DNA of 64,000 bases, taken from positions 52,869,429 to 52,933,428 of the forward strand of contig OY978525.1 of the NCBI GenBank assembly GCA_963854835.1, read 5' to 3'. Position 1 is the stretch's first letter, and the number at the start of each line of letters is the position of its first letter. Shown piece after piece: positions 34,412 through 47,023 of this stretch. The notes below the pieces were generated by a model. It was not told the origin of the DNA. It saw nothing but the letters and a program-made list of their open reading frames with translations, and ran no database searches. Made by a program: the position numbers and the translations under genes. Source of the stretch: Megamerina dolium. Its lineage: Eukaryota > Arthropoda > Insecta > Diptera > Megamerinidae.

Positions 34412-37400
34412 CTAAAAACCGTCAAAAATGCAGATTGTAGCCGAAATATATTGTTTTGAAGGGGCTTGAACAAGTAAATTCAAAATCCATTATTTTCATT
34501 AAAAATCTTGAAAAATACAAATTGTGGCCTAAATATATTGTTTTGAAGGGGCTTGAACAAGTAAATTCAAAATCTATTATTTTCACTAAAAATCGTCAAA
34601 AATGCAGATTGTGCCCGATATATATTGTTTTGAAGAGGCTTGAACAAGTAACTTCAAAAACCATTATGTTCATTAAAAAATCGTGAAAAATACAGATTGT
34701 GGCCGAAATATACTGTTTTGAGGAGGCTTGAACAAGTAAAATCTAAACACATTATTTCTTCTAGAAATCGTGAAAAATACAGATTGTGGCCGAAATATAT
34801 TGTTTTGAAGGGGCTTGAACAAGTAAAATCTAAACACATTATTTCTTCTAAAAATCGTGAAAAATACAGATTGTGGCCGAAATATATTAGTTTGAAGAGG
34901 CTTGCACAAGTATATGCAAAATCCATTATTTCTTCTACAAATCGTGAAAAATACAGATTGTGGCCGAAATAGATTTTTTTGAAGGGGCTTGAACAAGTGA
35001 ATTCAAAATCCATTATTTTCATTAAAAATCGTGAAAAATACAGACTGTAGCCGAAATATACTGTTTTGAAGAGGCTTGAACAAGTAAATTCAAAATCCAT
35101 TATTTTCATTAAAAATCGTGAAAAATACAGACTGTAGCCGAAATATATTGTTTTGAGGAGGCTTGAACAAGTAAATTCAAATTCCATTATTTCTTCAAAA
35201 AATCGTGAAAAAAACAGATTGTAGCCGAAATATACTGTTTTGAGGAGGCTTGAACAAGTAAATTCAAATTCCATTATTTCTTCTACAAATCGTGAAAAAT
35301 ACAGATTGTGGCTGAAACATATTGTTTTGAAGAGGCTTGAACAAGTAAATTCAAATTCCATTATTTCTTTAAAAAATCGTGAAAAATACAGATTGTAGCC
35401 GAAATATACTGTTTTGAGGAGGCTTGAACAAGTAAATTCAAAATCCATTATTTTCATTAAAAATCGTGAAAAATACAGACTGTAGCCGAAATATATTGTT
35501 TTGAGGAGGCTTGAACAAGTAAATCCAAATTCCATTATTTCTTCAAAAAATCGTGAAAAAAACAGATTGTAGCCGAAATATATTGTTTTGAGGAGGCTTG
35601 AACAAGTAAATTCAAATTCCATTATTTCTTCAAAAAATCGTGAAAAAAACAGATTGTAGCCGAAATATACTGTTTTGAGGAGGCTTGAACAAGTAAATTC
35701 AAATTCCATTATTTCTTCTACAAATCGTGAAAAATACAGATTGTGGCTGAAACATATTGTTTTGAAGAGGCTTGAACAAGTAAATTCAAATTCCATTATT
35801 TCTTTAAAAAATCGTGAAAAATACAGATTGTAGCCGAAATATACTGTTTTGAGGAGGCTTGAACAAGTAAATTCAAAATCCATTATTTTCATTAAAAATC
35901 GTGAAAAATACAGACTGTAGCCGAAATATATTGTTTTGAGGAGGCTTGAACAAGTAAATCCAAATTCCATTATTTCTTCAAAAAATCGTGAAAAAAACAG
36001 ATTGTAGCCGAAATATACTGTTTTGAGGAGGCTTGAACAACTAAATTCAAAATCCATTATTTTCATTAAAAATCGTGAAAAATACAGACTGTAGCCGAAA
36101 TATATTGTTTTGAGGAGGCTTGAACAAGTAAATTCAAATCTCATTATTTCTTCTACAAATCGTTAAAAATACAGATTGTAGCCGAAATATACTGTTTTGA
36201 AGAGGCTTGAACAAGTAAAATCTAAACACATTATTTCTTCTAAAAATCGTGAAAAATACAGATTGTGGCCGAAATATATTTTTTTGAAGGGGCTTGAACA
36301 AGTAAATTCAGAATCCATTATTTTCATTCGAAATCGTGAAAAATACAGATTGTAGCCGAAATATACTGTTTTGAGTAGGCTTGAACAAGGAAATTCAAAA
36401 TCTATTATGTCCATTAAAAAATCGTGAAAAGTACAGATTGTAGCCGAAATATATTGTTTTGAAGGGGATTGAACAAATAAATTCAAAAACCTTATGTTCA
36501 TTAAAAATCGTGAAAAATACAGATTGTGGCCGAAATATATTGTTTTGAAGGGGCTTGAACAAGTAAAATCTAAACACATTATTTCTTCTAAAAATCGTGA
36601 AAAATACAGATTGTGGCCGAAATATATTGTTTTGAAGAGGCTTGAACAAGTAAATGGAAAATCCATTATTTTCATTAAAAAATCGTGAAAAATACAGATT
36701 GTAGCCGAAATATACTGTTTTGAGGAGGCTTGAACAAGTAAATTCAAAACACATTATTTTCACTAAAAATCGTCAAAAATGCAGATTGTAGCCGAAATAT
36801 ATTGTTTTGAAGGGGCTTGAACAAGTAAATTCAAAATCCATTGTTTTCATTAAAAATCTTGAAAAATACAGATTGTGGCCTAAATATATTGTTTTGAAGG
36901 GGCTTGCACAAGTAAATTCAAAATCTATTATTTTCACTAAAAATCATCAAAAATGCAGATTTTGCCCGATATATATTGTTTTGAAGAGGCTTGAACAAGT
37001 AACTTCAAAAACCATTACGTTCATTAAAAAATCGTGAAAAATACAGATTGTGGCCGAAATATACTGTTTTGAGGAGGATTGAACAAGTAAAATCTAAACA
37101 CATTATTTCTTCTAGAAATCGTGAAAAATACAGATTGTGGCCGAAATATATTGTTTTGAACGAGCTTGAACAAGTAAAATCTAAACACATTATTTCTTCT
37201 AAAAATTGTGAAAAATACAGATTGTGGCCGAAATATATTGTTTTGAAGAGGCTAGAACAAGTATATGCAAAATCCATTATTTTCATTAAAAAATCGTGAA
37301 AAATACAGATTGTAGCCGAAATATACTGTTTTGAGGAGGCTTGAACAAGTATATTCAAAATCCATTATTTTCATTAAAAATCATGAAAAATACAGATTGT

Positions 37401-40400
37401 AGCCGAAATATATTGTTTTGAAGGGGCTTGAACAAGTAAATTCAAAACACATTATTTTTTCTAAAAATCGCGAAAAATACAGACTGTGGCCTAAATATAT
37501 TGTTTTGAAGGGGCTTGAACAAGTAAATTCAAAATCTATTATTTTCACTAAAAATCGTCAAAAATGCAGATTGTGCCCGATATATATTGTTTTGAAGAGG
37601 CTTGAACAAGTAAATTCAAAACATATTATTTCTTCTAAAAATCGCGAAAAATACAGATTGTGGCCGAAATATATTGTTTTGAAGGGGATTGAACAAGTAA
37701 ATTCAAAATCCATTATTTTCATTAAAAATCGTGTAAAATACAGATTGTAGCAGAAATATACTGTTTTGAGGAGGCTTGAACAAGTAAAATCTAAACACAT
37801 TATTTCTTCTAAAAATCGTGAAAAATACAGATTGTGGCCGAAATATATGGTTTTGAAGGGGCTTGAACTAGTAAATTCAAAATCTATTATTTTCATTAAA
37901 AATATTGAAAAATACAGATTGTGGCCGAAATATATTGGTTTGAAGGGGCTTGAACAAGTAAATTCAAAATCCATTATTTTTTTAAAATCGTGAAAAATAC
38001 AGATTGTGGCTGAAACATATTGTTTTGAAGAGGCTTGAACAAGTAAATTCAAAATCTATTATTTTCATTAAAAAATCGTGAAAAATACAGATTGTAGCCG
38101 AAATATACTGTTTTGAGGAGGCTTGGACAAGTAAATTCAAAATCCATTATTTTCATTAAAAATCGTGAAAAATACAGACTGTAGCCGAAATATATTGTTT
38201 TGAGGAGGCTTGAACAAGTAAATCCAAATTCCATTATTTCTTCAAAAAATCGTGAAAAAAACAGATTGTAGCCGAAATATACTGTTTTGAGGAGGCTTGA
38301 ACAAGTAAATTCAAAACACATTATTTCTTCTACAAATCGTGAAAAATACAGATTGTGGCCGAAATATATTGTTTTGAGGAGGCTTGAACAACTAAATTCA
38401 AAATCCATTATTTTCATTAAAAATCGTGAAAAATACAGACTGTAGCCGAAATATATTGTTTTGAGGAGGCTTGAACAAGTAAATCCAAATTCAATTATTT
38501 CTTCACAAAATCGTGAAAAAAACAGACTGTAGCCGAAATATATTGTTTTGAGGAGGCTTGAACAAGTAAATTCAAATCTCATTATTTCTTCTACAAATCG
38601 TTAAAAATACAGATTGTAGCCGAAATATACTGTTTTGAAGAGGCTTGAACAAGTAAAATCTAAACACATTATTTCTTCTAAATCTTCTTCAGAATCCATT
38701 ATTTTCATTAAAAATCGTGAAAAATACAGACTGTAGCCGAAATATATTGTTTTATTATTCTCATTATTTCTTCTACAAATCGTTAAAAATACAGATTGTA
38801 GCCGAAATATACTGTTTTGAAGAGGCTTGAACAAGTAAAATCTAAACACATTATTTCTTCTAAAAATCGTGAAAAATACAGATTGTGGCCGAAATATATT
38901 GTTTTGAGGAGGCTTGAACAAGTAAATTCAAATCTCATTATTTCTTCTACAAATCGTTAAAAATACAGATTGTAGCCGAAATATACTGTTTTGAAGAGGC
39001 TTGAACAAGTAAAATCTATACACATTATTTCTTCTAAAAATCGTGAAAAATACAGATTGTGGCCGAAATATATTGTTTTGAAGGGGCTTGAACAAGTAAA
39101 TTCAGAATCCATTATTTTCATTCCAAATCGTGAAAAATACAGATTGTAGCCGAAATATACTGTTTTGAGTAGGCTTGAACAAGGAAATTCAAAATCTATT
39201 ATGTCCATTAAAAAATCGTGAAAAGTACAGATTGTAGCCGAAATATATTGTTTTGAAGGGGCTTGAACAAGTAAATTCAAAAACCTTATGTTCATTAAAA
39301 ATCGTGAAAAATACAGAATGTGGCCGAAATATATTGTTTTGAAGGGGCTTGAACAAGTAAAATCTAAACACATTATTTCTTCTAAAAATCGTGAAAAATA
39401 CAGATTGTGGCCGAAATATATTGTTTTGAAGAGGCTTGAACAAGTAAATGGAAAATCCATTATTTTCATTAAAAAATCGTGAAAAATACAGATTGTAGCC
39501 GAAATATACTGTTTTGAGGAGGCTTGAACAAGTAAATTCAAAACACATTATTTTCACTAAAAATCGTGAAAAATACAGATTGTGGCCGAAATATATTGTT
39601 TTGAAGAGGATTGAAAAAGTATATGCAAAATCCATTATTTCTTCTACAAATCGTGAAAAATACAGATTGTGGCTGAAATAGATTTTTTTGAAGGGGCTTG
39701 AACAAGTGAATTCATAATCCATTATTTTCATTAAAAATCGTGAAAAATACAGACTGTAGCCGAAATATACTGTTTTGAGGAGGCTTGAACAAGTAAATTC
39801 AAAATCCATTATTTTCATTAAAAATCGTGAAAAATACAGATTGTAGCCGAAATATATTGTTTTAAAAGGGCTTGAACAAGTAAATTCAAATTCCATTATT
39901 TCTTCAAAAAATCGTGAAAAAAACAGATTGTAGCCGAAATATACTGTTTTGAGGATGCTTGAACAAGTAAATTCAAAACACATTATTTTCACTAAAAACC
40001 GTCAAAAATGCAGATTGTAGCCGAAATATATTGTTTTGAAGGGGCTTGAACAAGTAAATTCAAAATCCATTATTTTCATTAAAAATCATGAAAAATACAG
40101 ATTGTAGCCGAAATAAATTGTTTTGAAGGGGCTTGAACAAGTAAATTCAAAATCCATTATTTTCATTAAAAATCTTGAAAAATACAAATTGTGGCCTAAA
40201 TATATTGTTTTGAAGGGGCTTGAACAAGTAAATTCAAAATCTATTATTTTCACTAAAAATCGTCAAAAATGCAGATTGTGCCCGATATATATTGTTTTGA
40301 AGAGGCTTGAACAAGTAACTTCAAAAACCATTATGTTCATTAAAAAATCGTGAAAAATACAGATTGTGGCCGAAATATACTGTTTTGAGGAGGCTTGAAC

Positions 40401-42939
40401 AAGTAAAATCTAAACACATTATTTCTTCTAGAAATCGTGAAAAATACAGATTGTGGCCGAAATATATTGTTTTGAAGGGGCTTGAACAAGTAAAATCTAA
40501 ACACATTATTTCTTCTAAAAATCGTGAAAAATACAGATTGTGGCCGAAATATATTAGTTTGAAGAGGCTTGAACAAGTATATGCAAAATCCATTATTTCT
40601 TCTACAAATCGTGAAAAATACAGATTGTGGCCGAAATAGATTTTTTTGAAGGGGCTTGAACAAGTGAATTCAAAATCCATTATTTTCATTAAAAATCGTG
40701 AAAAATACAGACTGTAGCCGAAATATACTGTTTTGAAGAGGCTTGAACAAGTAAATTCAAAATCCATTATTTTCATTAAAAATCGTGAAAAATACAGACT
40801 GTAGCCGAAATATATTGTTTTGAGGAGGCTTGAACAAGTAAATTCAAATTCCATTATTTCTTCAAAAAATCGTGAAAAAAACAGATTGTAGCCGAAATAT
40901 ACTGTTTTGAGGAGGCTTGAACAAGTAAATTCAAATTCCATTATTTCTTCTACAAATCGTGAAAAATACAGATTGTGGCTGAAACATATTGTTTTGAAGA
41001 GGCTTGAACAAGTAAATTCAAATTCCATTATTTCTTTAAAAAATCGTGAAAAATACAGATTGTAGCCGAAATATACTGTTTTGAGGAGGCTTGAACAAGT
41101 AAATTCAAAATCCATTATTTTCATTAAAAATCGTGAAAAATACAGACTGTAGCCGAAATATATTGTTTTGAGGAGGCTTGAACAAGTAAATTCAAATCTC
41201 ATTATTTCTTCTACAAATCGTTAAAAATACAGATTGTAGCCGAAATATACTGTTTTGAAGAGGCTTGAACAAGTAAAATCTAAACACATTATTTCTTCTA
41301 AAAATCGTGAAAAATGCAGATTGTAGCCGAAATATACTGTTTTGAGTAGGCTTGAACAAGGAAATTCAAAATCTATTATGTCCATTAAAAAATCGTGAAA
41401 AGTACAGATTGTAGCCGAAATATATTGTTTTGAAGGGGATTGAACAAATAAATTCAAAAACCTTATGTTCATTAAAAATCGTGAAAAATACAGATTGTGG
41501 CCGAAATATATTGTTTTGAAGGGGCTTGAACAAGTAAAATCTAAACACATTATTTCTTCTAAAAATCGTGAAAAATACAGATTGTGGCCGAAATATATTG
41601 TTTTGAAGAGGCTTGAACAAGTAAATGGAAAATCCGTTATTTTCATTAAAAAATCGTGAAAAATACAGATTGTAGCCGAAATATACTGTTTTGAGGAGGC
41701 TTGAACAAGTAAATTCAAAACACATTATTTTCACTAAAAATCGTCAAAAATGCAGATTGTAGCCGAAATATATTGTTTTGAAGGGGCTTGAACAAGTAAA
41801 TTCAAAATCCATTATTTTCATTAAAAATCTTGAAAAATACAGATTGTGGCCTAAATATATTGTTTTGAAGGGGCTTGAACAAGTAAATTCAAAATCTATT
41901 ATTTTCACTAAAAATCGTCAAAAATGCAGATTTTGCCCGATATATATTGTTTTGAAGAGGCTTGAACAAGTAACTTCAAAAACCATTACGTTCATTAAAA
42001 AATCGTGAAAAATACAGATTGTGGCCGAAATATACTGTTTTGAGGAGGCTTGAACAAGTAAAATCTAAACACATTATTTCTTCTAGAAATCGTGAAAAAT
42101 ACAGATTGTGGCCGAAATATATTGTTTTGAAGGAGCTTGAACAAGTAAAATCTAAACACATTATTTCTTCTAAAAATTGTGAAAAATACAGATTGTGGCC
42201 GAAATATATTGTTTTGAAGAGGCTAGAACAAGTATATGCAAAATCCATTATTTTCATTAAAAAATCGTGAAAAATACAGATTGTAGCCGAAATATACTGT
42301 TTTGAGGAGGCTTGAACAAGTATATTCAAAATCCATTATTTTCATTAAAAATCATGAAAAATACAGATTGTAGCCGAAATATATTGTTTTGAAGGGGCTT
42401 GAACAAGTAAATTCAAAACACATTATTTTTTCTAAAAATCGCGAAAAATACAGACTGTGGCCTAAATATATTGTTTTGAAGGGGCTTGAACAAGTAAATT
42501 CAAAATCTATTATTTTCACTAAAAATCGTCAAAAATGCAGATTTTGCCCGATATATATTGTTTTGAAGAGGCTTGAACAAGTAAATTCAAAACATATTAT
42601 TTCTTCTAAAAATCGCGAAAAATACAGATTGTGGCCGAAATATATTGTTTTGAAGGGGATTGAACAAGTAAATTCAAAATCCATTATTTTCATTAAAAAT
42701 CGTGTAAAATACAGATTGTAGCAGAAATATACTGTTTTGAGGAGGCTTGAACAAGTAAAATCTAAACACATTATTTCTTCTAAAAATCGTGAAAAATACA
42801 GATTGTGGCTGAAACATATTGTTTTGAAGAGGCTTGAACAAGTAAATTCAAAATCTATTATTTTCATTAAAAAATCGTGAAAAATACAGATTGTAGCCGA
42901 AATATACTGTTTTGAGGAGGCTTGAACAAGTAAATTCAA
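34412..42939. repeat. Large satellite duplication, shift 5667 then 4971 bp
   Basis: 34456-34996 matches 40123-40663 at a shift of 5667 bp, and 36395-37750 matches 41366-42721 at a shift of 4971 bp. The change of 696 bp (eight monomers) between the two shifts shows that the left copy has extra monomers: a seven-monomer internal duplication is visible in 34654-36144, which is also why its open frame is so long. The block carries AGCAGAAATATACTG and ATTGCCCGATA-like diagnostic cores in both copies. Confidence 0.8.
38676..38765. repeat. Rearranged satellite segment with two breakpoints
   Basis: A monomer is broken after ATTTCTTCTAA at about 38681, where AATCTTCTTCAGAATCC leads straight into another variable box. 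The next core is cut at TATATTGTTTTATTATTC near 38750 and resumes as CTCATTATTTCTTCTAC. A single inserted or gene-converted fragment of about 70 bp, or two small deletions, would explain it. Monomers on both sides are regular. Confidence 0.75.
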
Positions 42940-43379
42940 AATCCATTATTTTCATTAAAAATCGTGAAAAATACAGACTGTAGCCGAAATATATTGTTTT
43001 GAGGAGGCTTGAACAAGTAAATTCAAATTCCATTATTTCTTCAAAAAATCGTGAAAAAAACAGATTGTAGCCGAAATATACTGTTTTGAGGAGGCTTGAA
43101 CAAGTAAATTCAAAACACATTATTTCTTCTACAAATCGTGAAAAATACAGATTGTGGCCGAAATATATTGTTTTGAGGAGGCTTGAACAACTAAATTCAA
43201 AATCCATTATTTTCATTAAAAATCGTGAAAAATACAGACTGTAGCCGAAATATATTGTTTTGAGGAGGCTTGAACAAGTAAATCCAAATTCCATTATTTC
43301 TTCAAAAAATCGTGAAAAAAACAGACTGTAGCCGAAATATATTGTTTTGAGGAGGCTTGAACAAGTAAATTCAAATCTC

Positions 43380-44470
43380 ATTATTTCTTTTACAAATCGT
43401 TAAAAATACAGATTGTAGCCGAAATATACTGTTTTGAAGAGGCTTGAACAAGTAAAATCTAAACACATTATTTCTTCTAAAAATCGTGAAAAATACAGAT
43501 TGTGGCCGAAATATATTGTTTTGAGGAGGCTTGAACAAGTAAATTCAAATCTCATTATTTCTTCTACAAATCGTTAAAAATACAGATTGTAGCCGAAATA
43601 TACTGTTTTGAAGAGGCTTGAACAAGTAAAATCTAAACACATTATTTCTTCTAAAAATCGTGAAAAATACAGATTGTGGCCGAAATATATTGTTTTGAGG
43701 AGGCTTGAACAAGTAAATTCAAATCTCATTATTTCTTCTACAAATCGTTAAAAATACAGATTGTAGCCGAAATATACTGTTTTGAAGAGGCTTGAACAAG
43801 TAAAATCTAAACACATTATTTCTTCTAAAAATCGTGAAAAATACAGATTGTGGCCGAAATATATTGTTTTGAGGAGGCTTGAACAAGTAAATTCAGAATC
43901 CATTATTTTCATTAAAAATCGTGAAAAATACAGACTGTAGCCGAAATATATTGTTTTGAGGAGGCTTGAACAAGTAAATTCAAATCTCATTATTTCTTCT
44001 ACAAATCGTTAAAAATACAGATTGTAGCCGAAATATACTGTTTTGAAGAGGCTTGAACAAGTAAAATCTAAACACATTATTTCTTCTAAAAATCGTGAAA
44101 AATACAGATTGTGGCCGAAATATATTGTTTTGAGGAGGCTTGAACAAGTAAATTCAAATCTCATTATTTCTTCTACAAATCGTTAAAAATACAGATTGTA
44201 GCCGAAATATACTGTTTTGAAGAGGCTTGAACAAGTAAAATCTAAACACATTATTTCTTCTAAAAATCGTGAAAAATACAGATTGTGGCCGAAATATATT
44301 GTTTTGAGGAGGCTTGAACAAGTAAATTCAAATCTCATTATTTCTTCTACAAATCGTTAAAATACAGATTGTAGCCGAAATATACTGTTTTGAAGAGGCT
44401 TGAACAAGTAAAATCTAAACACATTATTTCTTCTAAAAATCGTGAAAAATACAGATTGTGGCCGAAATAT
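43380..44470. repeat. Homogeneous 174-bp dimer block (two-monomer higher-order repeat)
   Basis: Two alternating monomers, one with ACAAATCGTTAAAAATACAG and one with CACATTATTTCTTCTAAAAA, form a regular dimer of 174 bp. The CGTTAAAAATAC marker falls near 43399, 43572, 43746, 44007, 44181 and 44354, that is at 174-bp steps with a single extra monomer after the third. This is the cleanest higher-order repeat in the window and the likeliest recent amplification. Isolated copies of the same dimer occur near 28890-29070 and 30290-30460. Confidence 0.8.
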
Positions 44471-47023
44471 ATTGTTTTGAAGGGGCTTGAACAAGTAAAT
44501 TCAGAATCCATTATTTTCATTCCAAATCGTGAAAAATACAGATTGTAGCCGAAATATACTGTTTTGAGTAGGCTTGAACAAGGAAATTCAAAATCTATTA
44601 TGTCCATTAAAAAATCGTGAAAAGTACAGATTGTAGCCGAAATATATTGTTTTGAAGGGGCTTGAACAAGTAAATTCAAAAACCTTATGTTCATTAAAAA
44701 TCGTGAAAAATACAGAATGTGGCCGAAATATATTGTTTTGAAGGGGCTTGAACAAGTAAAATCTAAACACATTATTTCTTCTAAAAATCGTGAAAAATAC
44801 AGATTGTAGCCGAAATATACTGTTATGAGTAGGCTTGAACAAGGAAATTCAAAATCTATTATGTCCATTAAAAAATCGTGAAAAGTACAGATTGTAGCCG
44901 AAATATATTGTTTTGAAGGGGATTGAACAAATAAATTCAAAAACCTTATGTTCATTAAAAATCGTGAAAAATACAGATTGTGGCCGAAATATATTGTTTT
45001 GAAGGGGCTTGAACAAGTAAAATCTAAACACATTATTTCTTCTAAAAATCGTGAAAAATACAGATTGTGGCCGAAATATATTGTTTTGAAGAGGCTTGAA
45101 CAAGTAAATGGAAAATCCGTTATTTTCATTAAAAAATAGTGAAAAATACAGATTGTAGCCGAAATATACTATTTTGAGGAGGCTTGAACAAGTAAATTCA
45201 AAACACATTATTTTCACTAAAAATCGTCAAAAATGCAGATTGTAGCCGAAATATATTGTTTTGAAGGGGCTTGAACAAGTAAATTCAAAATCCATTATTT
45301 TCATTAAAAATCTTGAAAAATACAGATTGTGGCCTAAATATATTGTTTTGAAGGGGCTTGAACAAGTAAATTCAAAATCTATTATTTTCACTAAAAATCG
45401 TCAAAAATGCAGATTGTGCCCGATATATATTGTTTTGAAGAGGCTTGAATAAGTAAATTCAAAATCCATTATTTTCACTAAAAATCGTGAAAAATACAGA
45501 TTGTGGCCGAAATATACTGTTTTGAGGAGGCTTGAACAAGTAAAATCTAAACACATTATTTCTTCTAGAAATCGTGAAAAATACAGATTGTGGCCGAAAT
45601 ATATTGTTTTGAAGGAGCCTGAACAAGTAAAATCTAAACACATTATTTCTTCTAAAAATCGTGAAAAATACAGATTGTGGCCGAAATATATTGTTTTGAA
45701 GAGGCTAGAACAAGTATATGCAAAATCCATTATTTTCATTAAAAAATCGTGAAAAATACAGATTGTAGCCGAAATATACTGTTTTGAGGAGGCTTGAACA
45801 AGTAAATTCAAAATCCATTATTTTCATTAAAAATCATGAAAAATACAGATTGTAGCCGAAATATACTGTTTTGAGGAGGCTTGAACAAGTAAATTCAAAA
45901 CACATTATTTCTTCTAAAAATCGTGAAAAATACAGATCGTGGCCGAAATATATTGTTTTGAAGGGGCTTGAACTAGTAAAATCTAAACACATTATTTTCA
46001 TTAAAAAATCGTGTAAAATACAGATTGTAGCAGAAATATACTGTTTTGAAGAGGCTTGAACAAGTGTATTACATTATTTTCATTAAATATCGTGAAAAAT
46101 ACAGATTATGACCGAAATATACTGTTTTGAGGAGGCTTGAACAAGTAAATTCAAAACACATTATTTCTTCTAAAAATCGTGAAAAATACAGATTGTGGCC
46201 GAAATATATTGTTTTAAAGGGGCTTGAACAAGTAAAATCTAAACACATTATTTTCATTAAAAAATCGTGTAAAATACAGATTGTAGCAGAAATATACTGT
46301 TTTGAGGAGGCTTGAACAAGTAAAATCTAAACACATTATTTCTTCTAAAAATCGTGAAAAATACAGATTGTGGCCGAAATATATTGTTTTGAAAGGGCTT
46401 GAACAAGTAAAATCTAAACACATTATTTCTTCTAAAAATCGTGAAAAATACAGATTGTGGCCGAAATATATTGTTTTGAAGGGGCTTGAACAAGTAAATT
46501 CAAAACACATTATTTTTTCTAAAAATCGTGAAAAATACAGATTGTGGCCGAAATATATTGTTTTAAAGGGGCTTGAACAAGTAAAATCTAAACACATTAT
46601 TTTCATTAAAAAATCGTGTAAAATACAGATTGTAGCAGAAATATACTGTTTTGAGGAGGCTTGAACAAGTAAAATCTAAACACATTATTTCTTCTAAAAA
46701 TCGTGAAAAATACAGATTGTGGCCGAAATATATTGTTATGAAGGGGCTTGAACAAGTAAAATCTAAACACATTATTTCTTCTAAAAATCGTGAAAAACAC
46801 AGATTGTGGCCGAAATATATTGTTTTGAAGTGGCTTGAACAAGTAAATGCAAAATCCATTATTTTCATCAAAAAATCGTGAAAAATACAGATTGTAGCCG
46901 AAATATACTGTTTTGAGGAGGCTTAAACAAGTAAATTCAAAACACATTATTTTCACTAAAAATCGTCAAAAATGCAGATTGTGCCCGATATATATTGTTT
47001 TGAAGAGGCTTGAACAAGTAACT

